In this document: positions 7,754-18,094 of the stretch, in pieces
How the letters are laid out: every line of letters begins with the position of its first letter
Numbering within the stretch: the stretch's first letter is position 1
NCBI GenBank assembly: GCA_000333855.2
Contig: CM007345.1
Location: 62,001-126,000 of the forward strand
Length of the DNA stretch: 64,000 nt
Direction: 5' to 3'
From: Endotrypanum monterogeii
Lineage: Eukaryota > Euglenozoa > Kinetoplastea > Trypanosomatida > Trypanosomatidae
Notes under the pieces: model-generated
Told to the model about the DNA's origin: nothing
Databases searched by the model: none
The model's input: the letters and a program-made list of their open reading frames with translations, nothing else
Program-made: the position numbers and the translations under genes

Positions 7754-10318
7754 CTAAGGAGCAGGGGTGTGCGCACGCCGGCGCAAAAAAGAGGCACGGT
7801 GCACTTGATAATGTGGATCCTCTCGCATGAACTCCTCAAACGACTTAGTGTTCGGTGGGCGACGTTGCTGCGATGAGCATTTTGTTGTTTGAGTACCCAC
7901 GTAGCTAAGTACTGATGACCCCTTGTGAGCCTCTGTGAAATGCGTGTGAGAGGGATCAGGGTAGGGGGGAACGCGCGGTGTTGACATTTGTTGTGGGCGA
8001 ACGGGTAGAGCGTCGTCACAACCTTGACGACTTACTGGGGTGGCGGCATAGCTGGAGGCATCGCCCAGGTCGCGCTGCACGAACGACTGCGTCCCAGATT
8101 GCGCAAGCTCCCCTCGAAGGTCAGACATTTCAGCCTTTAGATCCCGGAGTTGCGTCTCATATGCGCGCTGCAGATTCTGCACAAGAACATCGGTTTGCTC
8201 CGATGCAGCCCGAGCTCCTTCATCCTTTTCTCGGGATTTTATAAGGTGCTCAAGCTGCAGCCGCTGGTTCCGCTCGCTCTGTAATGCATCGAGTGCTTCA
8301 CGCAGCCTATACTCCAACTCCGTAGCGCGCTCCTCCACATCCTGCAACTCCCGTTGCGCTATCTCCACGTTTGTTATGGTGGTTCGCACCGGCACCGACG
8401 CCTCCTTTGCAGCTGCTCGGGCGATATCCGCTGCATGGCGCAACTCCTTCAAAGCGGCCTTGTCTGCAATTAACTCCAGTTCTTTTTTCCGCACCTCCGA
8501 CTCGAGATCGAGAATCCGTTGCCGATACGATTGCTCATGAGAGACGTGCGCCTGAATTTCCTTTTGATGGAAGGCCACGAGATCTGTGAGATCCTGCACA
8601 CGCGCCTCCAGGAGGGCGACATTGCTTTGCAGTTGTGGCTCAGGGCAGCTGTCTTTACGAGTCACAGTGATGGGTTGATCCGTTTGCTGCTGTTGCCTCG
8701 CTTGTCTTTGATCAGTTTTGTGGCAGCTGCACAGTTCCTGGTAGAGTCGGTTGTTGTCTCTAACAGTCGCATCATACTCAGACCTCAGTGAATCGAGTCG
8801 AGACTCTGTTTCCCGTCTTCTGCTCTTTTCCCGTCGTGCCTGCTCTCTTGCATCGCGCACCTCGACGCGCAATTTTAGCAAGGCTCGCTCCATCACTGAG
8901 CAGTAAGTGCCGAGCTCGTACTGCGTTGCATACCGGCTATCCGAGCCGCTGTGTTGCATCCGCTCCTCAGCAACGTGGTGCACGTGTGGACGCGCCTCCG
9001 TCTGCACAGCACAGCTCTGTTTCACAGTATGTAATACCTCCGCATCCGTTACTACATGAGACGAGCCAGCGAGGCCAGAGGAGCTCTCTGCAGCTCGCCC
9101 CTCTGTGACACCAGGGGTGTGTACCAGGTGGTAGTGGAAGTCACCGCTGTCGGCGGTTTTGCCGTTCCGAGGATTAGTGGAGACGTCGCAAGATGCATCT
9201 ATGGGAGATAGCTCCATTTTCTCATCGGGATCTTCCCCCAGCGCAGCGGCAGCCGTGGTAACCGGATCGGACTCAGCAGCGGGCAGGTGAGCGTCCTTGT
9301 CGTCAGAAGCACCCCGGTTGCCCACCCCTACTGTCGGGGTACTGTGGTCACGATGTGAAGCAGGAATGAAAGAGTTAAGAACAGCGATGCGGGAGCTGTA
9401 GAGGCGTGCTGCCGTCTGGGCTACAGCAAAGGCCTCCTGAAACGATTCGTGCTCAGCCGCCCTCAGGGGGCTCACAGGAGAGAAACATGCGACCCAGGCG
9501 CCGGGCTGTTGGCCGAGCAGCGTCGACTTGAGGAGAAACAGAAGTTTGGTGGCTGTGAAGGTGAGTGTGGGCGAGCGACACTCCAGCAATCCCGCTGCGG
9601 ACGAGACGGCGTGCCGCGAGGACTTCATCCCGCGTGTGACCTCGTTCACTGTGAAGGAGACGAATTGCATGGTTGTGTTGGGCAAACCAGTCGACTCATG
9701 GAAACCAAAGATGAGACTAAAAACTTGGTGTTTGAGCTCGGCAAAGGCGGCAGTTATGCGGTGCAAAACGTTGTTCCACGTCGCCTCACAGTCCAGCTGA
9801 ATATAGTGCGCCACTTCCACCGATGTGAACTGCTCATGCGTATCCTCTAGTATCGTGGGCTGCTCCGCTGTCACGGTGTCATTTGGGTCTGGCATGATGT
9901 CAGTTAGTGTGTTGTTGTCCTCTTGTGTGACGGCGCTGATGGAAACAGAGATGACGTCCGGGTGGCTGATAGAGGCGCACACAACGCGGGTGAGGATTCC
10001 TTCTACCGGATCCAGAAGCGTGCAGCGACGGTGAGAGGATTGGCCATCAATCACAACCACTGCCTGTGATGCACGATTTGGTGTGAGCACTGTCATGAGC
10101 AGAGGCTCCACGATCTGGTCGTACAACTCGGCGGAAGAGCGGGTGAACACATCGTAGTTGAATGTTTTCCTCGCACGACTGTCCACGACATCGACGATAG
10201 TGAGGCTATCCTCCCTCGCGTGAAGCGAGTAGTAGCGCTCGAAATGCTGTGTGCCGACCGAGTTACGATAAAGCGCCGAGAGCTCCGACATCCCAAACTC
10301 ACGAACGCAGACAAGCAT
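7754..10318 (-). CDS. Kinesin-like protein with degenerate motor domain and long coiled coil
   Basis: 854 residues. Residues 1-310 have the layout of a kinesin motor: KTFNYDVF (51-58) corresponds to the 'fnFDxVF' strand, AELYDQIVEPLLMTVL (63-78) to the following helix, and TKLLFLLKSTLLG...VACFSPVSP (257-284) to the terminal 'LTxLLqdsLGGnsxTxmiaxiSP' segment. The catalytic elements are gone: the P-loop GQTGSGKT position reads GQSSHRRCT (92-100), the switch I NxxSSR motif is absent, and the switch II DLAGSE position reads VNEVTRG. It should not hydrolyse ATP in the normal way. Residues 320-470 are low in complexity; about 475-750 are strongly coiled coil; the tail is polar. The ATG at 10318 keeps the first predicted strand; ATG at 10291 would cut into it. 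The fold assignment is inference from pattern and order. Likely cytoskeletal or flagellar. Confidence 0.8.
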   Translation of the reverse strand: MLVCVREFGMSELSALYRNSVGTQHFERYYSLHAREDSLTIVDVVDSRARKTFNYDVFTRSSAELYDQIVEPLLMTVLTPNRASQAVVVIDGQSSHRRCTLLDPVEGILTRVVCASISHPDVISVSISAVTQEDNNTLTDIMPDPNDTVTAEQPTILEDTHEQFTSVEVAHYIQLDCEATWNNVLHRITAAFAELKHQVFSLIFGFHESTGLPNTTMQFVSFTVNEVTRGMKSSRHAVSSAAGLLECRSPTLTFTATKLLFLLKSTLLGQQPGAWVACFSPVSPLRAAEHESFQEAFAVAQTAARLYSSRIAVLNSFIPASHRDHSTPTVGVGNRGASDDKDAHLPAAESDPVTTAAAALGEDPDEKMELSPIDASCDVSTNPRNGKTADSGDFHYHLVHTPGVTEGRAAESSSGLAGSSHVVTDAEVLHTVKQSCAVQTEARPHVHHVAEERMQHSGSDSRYATQYELGTYCSVMERALLKLRVEVRDAREQARREKSRRRETESRLDSLRSEYDATVRDNNRLYQELCSCHKTDQRQARQQQQTDQPITVTRKDSCPEPQLQSNVALLEARVQDLTDLVAFHQKEIQAHVSHEQSYRQRILDLESEVRKKELELIADKAALKELRHAADIARAAAKEASVPVRTTITNVEIAQRELQDVEERATELEYRLREALDALQSERNQRLQLEHLIKSREKDEGARAASEQTDVLVQNLQRAYETQLRDLKAEMSDLRGELAQSGTQSFVQRDLGDASSYAATPVSRQGCDDALPVRPQQMSTPRVPPYPDPSHTHFTEAHKGSSVLSYVGTQTTKCSSQQRRPPNTKSFEEFMREDPHYQVHRASFLRRRAHTPAP

Positions 10319-11450
10319 GGCTTGACGTGTTACTGTTTTCCCTCGAAGTGCCTGTTTTCATATCCAGTCCGCCTGCCCGCACAAGAACAGTACACTCCCG
10401 ATTCTGTTGCAGTTCGCCGCACCAGTGCGCGCCCCTTCGCCGACAGACACCTACACATACACACACACAGGCAAAAGCGACGGTCCGAGAGAGACAGCTT
10501 GTCTGCAAGTCGGGCAATGAGGCGCAGCTACGTAAGGTAAATAATAACCAATAAATAAATATATATATATATATATGTATATGAGCGTGTCAGAACAGTT
10601 GTAAAAGGAAAAGAGGTCGAAAAAGAATTGAATGAATGAATGATCGGGTGAGTCAGGTGAGGGTGCAATCGGGGCTCAGAAGCTCAGAAGCTCAACAATA
10701 TTGGGTACGCCGATGAGACGCGTACACGGAAGCCTACACACGGTCAAGGAGTCGACAGGCCGCTGTGTTATCGACTGGGGACAGGGATAATAATGGAAGA
10801 CGGCAAGTCGGTCGGTATTGCATGAGAGACGTGTGACTGTTGAGGGGGAAGGGAGATTCGGGAGGGAGAGACACCCGCCCACCTCCAGTCTGAAACGTGA
10901 GTGTGTGTGTCTGATGAGGGGAGAAGGGGGAGAGGGAAGGGGCGACCATTCCTAGAGGTAGCTGAAGTTAGTTCTAGTGGTGAGGATGCGACGCCAGAGT
11001 TCACATGAACGAGGATAGCAAAGAAAGACAAGACCGCCCGATCACCGCAAGAGCATGCCCCAAACAGGTTCTTCCACGCATCAGTGAAGTAACTAGTTTC
11101 TTGGACTGCACAGCGGGCGTTGATATACGTTTATATCGGTGTGTTTTCCCTCAAGCTAACCTATTTACATCAAAAAGAGCAACCACGCGCGCACAACTAG
11201 ATACGCAAGTATACTCGTCGACTAGTATGGATGCGTGTGTGCGCGCGCGCTCATCGACAAACCCACCAAGTCGCGGCAATAGAAAAAAGCCACAACTGGT
11301 TGACAAACATAAATAAACATGTGAAGGCTGCGAGGAGAGCAAGAAGGGTGAGTGCGTATCCCTGTGTGTGTGTGTGTGTGTGTGTGTTGACGGGCACCAC
11401 AGGCACTATCTGTGCTACACACACCACAGCGTCCCCGCCCCTTCTCTCTT
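10319..11450. other. Intergenic spacer, 1.1 kb
   Basis: No gene is supported. Repeats: a CA-rich run (10451-10470), a (TA)n array (10560-10576), a short tandem GCTCAGAA repeat (about 10674-10692) and a (TG)n array (11363-11388). Confidence 0.6.
11363..11388. repeat. (TG)n microsatellite
   Basis: Uninterrupted TG array about 60 bases 3' of the LC8 stop codon on the coding strand, so probably in its 3' UTR. Confidence 0.9.
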
Positions 11451-11720
11451 CTATGCTGTCTTCCATAAAAGCACAGAGTACTGGCCCACGAAAAGGTAGA
11501 TGAAATTTTTGCTTTCGTGCTCGACATCAGCACCGAAGTTGCGGCCCACGATACAGTGCCAAGTTGGAAAGTATCGCTTGTCAAACTCGCGCTTGATGTG
11601 CGCAGCCATGTCCTTCTCTAGATGATGCTCCTTGGTGGCTTTGGCAGCAATATCTAAAGCATCGGACTGCATTTCGGGGCTGATATCTGCCTCCCTGACG
11701 TCGGTCTTTCGCTCGCTCAT
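11451..11720 (-). CDS. Dynein light chain LC8 (DYNLL)
   Basis: 89 residues, exactly the usual LC8 length. The core HIKREFDKRYFPTWHCIVG followed by RNFGADVEHESKNFIYLFVG is highly conserved with animal and algal LC8. LC8 is a dimeric hub that binds TQT-type peptides in dynein intermediate chain and many other partners; in flagellates it serves axonemal dynein, intraflagellar transport dynein and radial spokes. The frame extends four codons further to a TTG, but the ATG at 11720 gives the standard protein length. No truncation or unusual residue was noticed. Confidence 0.97.
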   Translation of the reverse strand: MSERKTDVREADISPEMQSDALDIAAKATKEHHLEKDMAAHIKREFDKRYFPTWHCIVGRNFGADVEHESKNFIYLFVGQYSVLLWKTA

Positions 11721-12675
11721 TTTGGAAATCAACTAAAGAATTCTGGGTACTTGGATAAAACGGGTCTGCCTGGTGTGTCCTCAGTGCTAGGGACCCCGCT
11801 CCCTTTTTTTTTTTAATGCTCCTCTGCGCCTCTCTATTATGACGGGGGAAGAGGTAGGGGAAGGAATAATTTGCCAGCGAAGCTTTATAAGATGATTGCA
11901 GCGACAATAAAGAGTCGTCTAATGGGGAGACGAATGTAAGGTGAAGCTTCGGAAAGCGGAAAAAATCGAACGCAAGTAGCTGTGACGTCAATGTATGAGG
12001 GGGGGGGGGGCAACAACTGATGGGAGCAGGGAGTCCTGAAGCTTGGTCGCGCAGTACAGAAGAGAGGTGAGTGGAGGGGAGGGAGGGGGGGCCGTGAAAA
12101 TGTAATCAAGTAGAGCAAGTTGCTGTCAAGTATATATATATATATATATATATATAAACACAAGAACGGTGAACATCGCCCTCTAGGAAAGAGTCGAACT
12201 GAGCAGGGTCAACAGTGGAGAGACACGACGTACATGTACGTCATGCGTTGGGTGAAGTGACTCCGCCTTCTTCTACTCCCCTCCCCCTGCCTCATCCCCA
12301 CTCCCCTTGAATCGATTGTCCCAGTGACAAAAGGGAAGGGGCAGAAACGAGCAGCGCGGCCATCGCACTGTATATAACCAACGCAAAATCCCGGCAGTGG
12401 CAGTGAGAGGTGTACGTATCTACGACTACCTAGAGCGGTCGCTGTCCCTGTGAGTAGTCGCCAATGCTCTCGATGTGAATGCCGCCAGCGATCTGCCCCT
12501 GTTTCTTTACTTTGTGTTGTACTGATTAACCGTTTGACTCACCTCGCAAGTTACATGAAAGCGGAGCGGGGAGAGGTGACGATCGAGAGCAGTTCGCCCA
12601 CTCCTCTGCACATCTCCCAACGCTACCTCTGGGACTGTACCTGGCTGAGCCCTTTCTCTCTCCCCTCCCCCCATG

Positions 12676-12708
<33 letters not shown>

Positions 12709-12845
12709 CCAGCCCTCTCAGGGAAGATGCTCACACGCAGCAAGCAACAACACAACATTGCATTTCGGATACGTACACGTCGAGAGGGCAAACAAGTCGG
12801 GTTAAAGACAGGTATACTTATCGTGTACACATGAAATATTCTTCT
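11721..12845. other. Intergenic spacer, 1.1 kb
   Basis: No gene is supported. It contains a G run (11999-12010), a (TA)n array (12131-12156) and a (CA)n array (about 12678-12707). Confidence 0.6.
12678..12707. repeat. (CA)n microsatellite
   Basis: Uninterrupted CA array in the region 3' of the 1167-residue coiled-coil gene on the coding strand. Confidence 0.9.
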
Positions 12846-15800
12846 TCACTTCGAAGGCAGAGATACCGCTTCGTCCACATCACCTTCCGCAAGAACCAGC
12901 GACGCTGTAGCTTCTAGAGCCACCTCCTCGTTCGTTGGGTGTGATGAGGCTCTTGCTTCGACGTTGACTTCTACGCCCTCCGGCGCCCCTTCGGTCTCCT
13001 GTTCGCGTTCCTGCCTGCTCGGCGTCGATGCATTCACAGCAAGAGGGATATCAGCATGCGATGTCTCTACAGGATCTGTACTCGGGAGGCTGGTCAGCGT
13101 CGGAGCAAGAGGCACATTTTCCTCGGTGTGTTCAGGGGGCTCATCTGAGGTGCGGGCCTCATAAATAGTTGACTCGTGGAGAGACATGGGCCCACTCGCA
13201 TGCGGTGGCGCCCCCAAAGAGGCGGGTGGAGTTGGCATGGAGACTGCTGAGTCTGTATGCTTGGCCGGGGTGGTATGAGCATCTACAGCCGCAGGAAGAG
13301 CAGCAACAGTTAATGTTTGCACCTGGGCTCGGAGCTGCTCGTTTTCGGCTTTCAGGGTGTTTTGCTTTTCCATTATGCTTTTGGAAATTGTCAAGAGGCG
13401 CTGATTTGCAGCCTCCATATCAGCAGCGGTCTTCTCCGCCTTCTGCAAGCGCTCCCGCATCTCCAGCCGCTCTGCCGCCATGCTTGTAAGCTTGGCTTCC
13501 ACTAGTGACGAACGGTATTCCAGTGCCCGCAGCTTCGTCTCCGGTGGTGGAGGCGGTACAACCGTTGAAGTTGCCTCATCGCTGCTCCCTCCGGCACCGC
13601 TATCAGGGAGAGAGAGAGCCACGTCACACAGGCTGGCAGCCTGTGCACCGGCGAAACTCGCCAATGACGCCTTAAGAAGTCCAGCCTTTTGAAGCGTATC
13701 CTTCAGCAGGCGAACAATGCTCATCATACCGGACCGGCTCAGGGAATCGACTAGCATTGCGTCTTCGAGACACGCAGAGCCAGGGCTGCTGTCGTAGTAA
13801 CTTCGGAGCGGGACGTCTCCTGTTGGCCCTTCCCTCCGCTCGCGGCGAAGAGAGTTCATCTCCTCCTCAAGGGTGCCGAGCATTCCCTGCAGAGACGAGA
13901 AGAGGTCTGACAGGCAGGCTGCGGTGGTGTGCGGTGGTGTCCAAGACCCTTCTGCCACGTCTGTGGACCCGGTAGAACACTGCGCAAGGTCTGTGATTTG
14001 TGTCTGCAACGCTGCATTCTTCTCCATCAGGGCAGACTCCCTTGCCAAACTGATCTGAAGCTTCTCTGTCAGGCGGCCTGTGTGCTTCTGCAAAGTCTCG
14101 TGCGCCCGTGACATCTCAACAAAGCGCAACTCGGCATCTTCTTTATCAGCCGAGACTTGTTTCAACTCCGCCACGGAGCGCTCGCAAATCTGCTTTGCCG
14201 CCGCCAGCTGATTCTTGAGAACCTCGATACGCTCCGTTGCCTCTGCCACATTGAGAGAGTCCTCCACAGGAACGTCGTGCATCAACGCGCGCTCCACTAC
14301 TGTCACGTGGTTTTTTTCCAGCAATCCCTGACACACTTTCACTTGCGTCCGGAGTCTGTCCCGCTCAGCCGTGACGTGTCGCACTTCCGCCATCAGTTCA
14401 GCAACATACTGCGCATCCGATATGGACGTATCCACCAGGTGCGATCGTTCCACGTCAGCGGTTCGCAGGGAGGAGTTTAGGAGAGCAAGGGCCTCGCGCA
14501 GCGCGAACTGAGAAGCGTTGAGAACCGCATTCATCTTATCCACAGACTCTTCGGCACTAGGCGAGGAAACAATTTTCTGTGCCTCGGTGCCTTCATCGCC
14601 CGTGGAGCAGCTGCCTGTTGCCATTTCCGATTGCCTCACGTGTGCCCATTCTCTCATCAGTTCCCCAACCTGCGTATCAAACAACTTTCCATGCGCAGTC
14701 GCGAACTCCTTCACAGCAGTCGTCCTGGAGAGAAGTCTCTCTGCGTGCGACTCAATCTCTTCAACTTGCTGTCTCCATCCTACGTTCTCTGTCGCTCCGG
14801 CACCGCTGCACACTTGCAAGGCGGAGGAGCTCAACTCTGCATTGGCTTGTGCAGCCCGCCTAAGCGCCGCGGTTGCCTCAGTGGCAGCAGCTCCGTACTG
14901 CCTCGACACCTTTTGGGCGAGATTGAGCTGAACCTCAGCTCGCGTCGAGGCCTCCTCGAGAGCGCGCACTCGGGTGGCATATTCGCTGCGGAGCTCTTGA
15001 AGGGTGAGGGCCACCTGATCTGTTTCGGCATCGCGCCGCAGCTGCTGCACCTCATAAGACAAGCGAGCGACTTCCTGTTGCGAGTGTTGTAGATCCTCGC
15101 GGCAAACCTTCAGATTCACGGCTAGTTGTGCGGCGTCGTCTACCACCTCCGTGTATGCCCATCGTAACCGCTGGATCTCCTGTAGGGTCGCTGAGTCCTT
15201 CTGTGGTTGCATCCGCTCCCGCACCATGTCAGTTATGCGCCTCTCCGCAATCTCCCGACGCTGTTTCTCCTCCAGGTACCTCTGATGTACGACAAGAGCA
15301 TCACGCTGGACGCGCTTCACCAGGTTCTCGAGTCGCGTGTAGCGGTCCTCCGCCTCGACGATTCGCGACTCCTGCTCTTGCCATGAATCAACAAGGTCAG
15401 TCAGCGTCATCTCCTTGTGCTCGAGCATCTTGAGGGCAAAGTAGTGCGGTGCAGTGGACCGCAGAGAGGGATCAGGCGGTGGAGGTGGTTCGCTGCCTTC
15501 CTGTGTCTCCCAGGAAGCTTGAGCAGGTGTGGACGCAACCTCTGCCCGTACAGCAGCCACAATTTCGTTGAAACCCAGGTGCTGCTCCAGAAGCCGCACG
15601 TGGTGCATGGCACGGCGCACATTTGCCCGAGCTGACTCGGCGTAGCAGCTCTTCTCTGCCAGCTGTGCCACTACCCGCATGAGCGCATCGATCTCCTGCT
15701 CATGTCGAAGTAGTCGGTTCTCAGCGAAGGTACAGGTAGCTCCCAGCTTTGCTACGAGCACGTCGCGCTGAATGGCCTCCACCTCAGCCCTGAAGGCGCG

Positions 15801-16349
15801 CATTGTAGCGTTTTTCACTTCTCTCAGGAGTGTTTTGGCGTAGTCCTGGAGTTGTTGGACGAGTGTGTGGTTCAGTCTCCGTTCAGCTGATAACTCGCTG
15901 TCGAGAACGGCGAGGGTACCGCTGAGAGCATCGTCCACGTGTGCCGAGACAACGTCGAAGACGAGAGCTTGGCTTTTATCAGCCTCTACCTGCAACGAAT
16001 CGAGGAGGCGTTCCTTCACGTCACTATTGACCACGCCGCGCAGCCGCCCAAGTTCAGAAAGAACGAGCTGAGTTGTGGTCTCCGCATGTTTCCGCTGTTG
16101 GTCTTTTGATTGAGCCTGCAACACCTCCACCTGGTTCGCTAGCCGGGCTCGCTCGTCGTTGAGACTGAGCACGTAGCCTCCATTGATGCTGGCGATAGCA
16201 TCGACAATTTGTGTTGTATGTGTTAGTACATCCTCCACCCGCTGCTCCTGACGCCTCGAGGCCACCTCACGCTCACGCTGTCGCTTTAGATGACTGACGC
16301 GGTCGGCCGAGGCTGCGCCGACAGACTCTTCCCTCTGAGAATCGAACAT
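12846..16349 (-). CDS. Long coiled-coil protein, unknown function
   Basis: 1167 residues opening with ATG (MFDSQREESVG). Heptad-type sequence rich in Glu, Gln, Arg, Leu and Ala runs from about residue 15 to 1030 with short breaks (for example Pro-rich DPSLRST near 290 and the Ser/Gly/Pro-rich patch around 930-945). The last 120 residues are Pro/Ser/Thr/Glu-rich and probably disordered. No motor, EF-hand, kinase or membrane segment was seen. Such proteins in trypanosomatids are commonly part of the flagellum, basal body or cytoskeleton, but nothing here proves a location. Gene reality is secure from length and composition. Confidence 0.9.
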   Translation of the reverse strand: MFDSQREESVGAASADRVSHLKRQREREVASRRQEQRVEDVLTHTTQIVDAIASINGGYVLSLNDERARLANQVEVLQAQSKDQQRKHAETTTQLVLSELGRLRGVVNSDVKERLLDSLQVEADKSQALVFDVVSAHVDDALSGTLAVLDSELSAERRLNHTLVQQLQDYAKTLLREVKNATMRAFRAEVEAIQRDVLVAKLGATCTFAENRLLRHEQEIDALMRVVAQLAEKSCYAESARANVRRAMHHVRLLEQHLGFNEIVAAVRAEVASTPAQASWETQEGSEPPPPPDPSLRSTAPHYFALKMLEHKEMTLTDLVDSWQEQESRIVEAEDRYTRLENLVKRVQRDALVVHQRYLEEKQRREIAERRITDMVRERMQPQKDSATLQEIQRLRWAYTEVVDDAAQLAVNLKVCREDLQHSQQEVARLSYEVQQLRRDAETDQVALTLQELRSEYATRVRALEEASTRAEVQLNLAQKVSRQYGAAATEATAALRRAAQANAELSSSALQVCSGAGATENVGWRQQVEEIESHAERLLSRTTAVKEFATAHGKLFDTQVGELMREWAHVRQSEMATGSCSTGDEGTEAQKIVSSPSAEESVDKMNAVLNASQFALREALALLNSSLRTADVERSHLVDTSISDAQYVAELMAEVRHVTAERDRLRTQVKVCQGLLEKNHVTVVERALMHDVPVEDSLNVAEATERIEVLKNQLAAAKQICERSVAELKQVSADKEDAELRFVEMSRAHETLQKHTGRLTEKLQISLARESALMEKNAALQTQITDLAQCSTGSTDVAEGSWTPPHTTAACLSDLFSSLQGMLGTLEEEMNSLRRERREGPTGDVPLRSYYDSSPGSACLEDAMLVDSLSRSGMMSIVRLLKDTLQKAGLLKASLASFAGAQAASLCDVALSLPDSGAGGSSDEATSTVVPPPPPETKLRALEYRSSLVEAKLTSMAAERLEMRERLQKAEKTAADMEAANQRLLTISKSIMEKQNTLKAENEQLRAQVQTLTVAALPAAVDAHTTPAKHTDSAVSMPTPPASLGAPPHASGPMSLHESTIYEARTSDEPPEHTEENVPLAPTLTSLPSTDPVETSHADIPLAVNASTPSRQEREQETEGAPEGVEVNVEARASSHPTNEEVALEATASLVLAEGDVDEAVSLPSK

Positions 16350-18094
16350 GGTAGCCCTACCCAGTAACTTTACGGAATAATAAGATGATGCGCTGCATGC
16401 ATGTGCGTATGTGATGCAACGAGGTGCAGTTGGTGGCCAGCAGCCGTATTGTCGTCTTTCAGCTCAGAGAAGATGTTTATCTGAGGCGGTTGGGGGGGGG
16501 GGGAAGAAGAGGGCAAAGAAGCGAGATAAATAATGAAGGTGAACGGAAGACCAGTGACTGTGTATGTCTGTGTATTTTTTTTTGTGTGTGTGTTGTGGAG
16601 GGAAGGGGGGAAATGATATCTCTGCTGTGTAGAAAAAAACCGAACAGATCTGCAGCTTCTATGGGTGTGCGCACCTATCGAGGTCTGGGAGGGATACGCG
16701 TGTCCTTCGGAGGAGAGGTGAAGAAGAAACTGATTATTGCCTGACCGTCCCCTCCCCCCGTGCTCATAAACAGGCAGAGAAACTGCAGAAGCGTTTATTT
16801 TCAACTAAGCGTCCCAAAGACAAGTACACGAGACGGAGGAGAAGAGGTGAGGATGCGCGCGTGGAGTCCTTCAGGGAAGGTGAGGCCACATGCTGACACG
16901 ACCCTAGGAACAATCAGAGCTCAGCAGAACCGTATGCGTTACCGAGAACACGTCCACGAGACCCAAATCGAGAAAACAGGCACGGGTGTGGGAGCGGTGA
17001 GGGGTACGGCAAGGCGCTACTCAAAGATACTGCTAAGAATGTGCTGCAGCACAAGAGGGAGCGGGGCGGAACAGCTAACATTTCCTTTGCTTTTGACTTA
17101 TGAATGAATCACACAAAATGTTCTGGACGACAAAGACACGCGAATATGTAAGCACAACACGCATAAAATACAATAAGCACTGGTGATAAAAAAAACAGTT
17201 CCGCAGATGGTCGAGGAAGAGATTTGAGAATCACCGGTAGGCATCCCCCACCGCCAAGTGGCTGATAGGACAAGCACAGCTGTTCAACGAGTATGCTACC
17301 GTATGAGAGAATCAAGTCGGGAGGGGGAAGCAGCGCCGCACATAAGCGCGAAGAGGAACCTGCATGATCTCCAAACAAATGTCATTCAATGGGGTGGGGG
17401 GGGGGAGGGAGACAAGCGAGGCCAGGTTTGATCTCTACGGTAAGAACACCTCTGATCGGGGGTGTCTATCTGGACAGCGCCCAACAACAAATAAAAGACG
17501 AGGTTCTACCTGCCTTGATATCCCGTCGATCGACCTCCTGCATCCCCACCCCACAAGTAAACACAAACACAAACACACACAAAAAAAAAAAACATTCAAG
17601 TCATAAAGCAGGTTGCCATGGCGCACACTTTGGATCTACTCCTCTTCCCATCGGCACTAGTCCATTTTTTTCTTTTTTTTCTGTTTCTCTTTTTTTGCGC
17701 GCTGCCTGCCGTTGTGACTCACCCCCCCCCCCCCCCGCCCCATCAGAAAAGAAGGTAGGGCAGCTGAATGAGGGGGGAAAGAGCATGCACTTTATGGGAG
17801 AGCAGTCGCTCCAATCTGGCAAAACTCGTGGTAGGTAAGCGATCTGTTGTAGCGCCAAATCACAGCAGGAGACCTACATGACCATCCGATGCGTTCAACG
17901 TTGCACCATAGCGGAAAGAACTCTTACCAAGTACCCCCCCCCTCTTCCCCGCACACAGGCACAAACACAACAGAGCGTTTCGCCGTCACCACCTCTTTTT
18001 TTTTTATTCATACTGACGCGGTCCCAGACGAGACATCCCTTTGTGGTCAGGGTCCGAAAAAGAGGGGGTAGGTACGATGCCCTTGGTGTCAGTA
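16350..18094. other. Intergenic spacer, 1.7 kb
   Basis: No gene is supported on either strand. It has G runs at 16492-16503 and around 17394-17405, a C run at 17722-17736 and an A run near 17580-17592. The frames seen here are short and dominated by these tracts. Confidence 0.55.

Noticed and set aside
12526..12830. Frames encoding Cys-Val runs over the CA array
   Set aside because: They are direct translations of the dinucleotide repeat.
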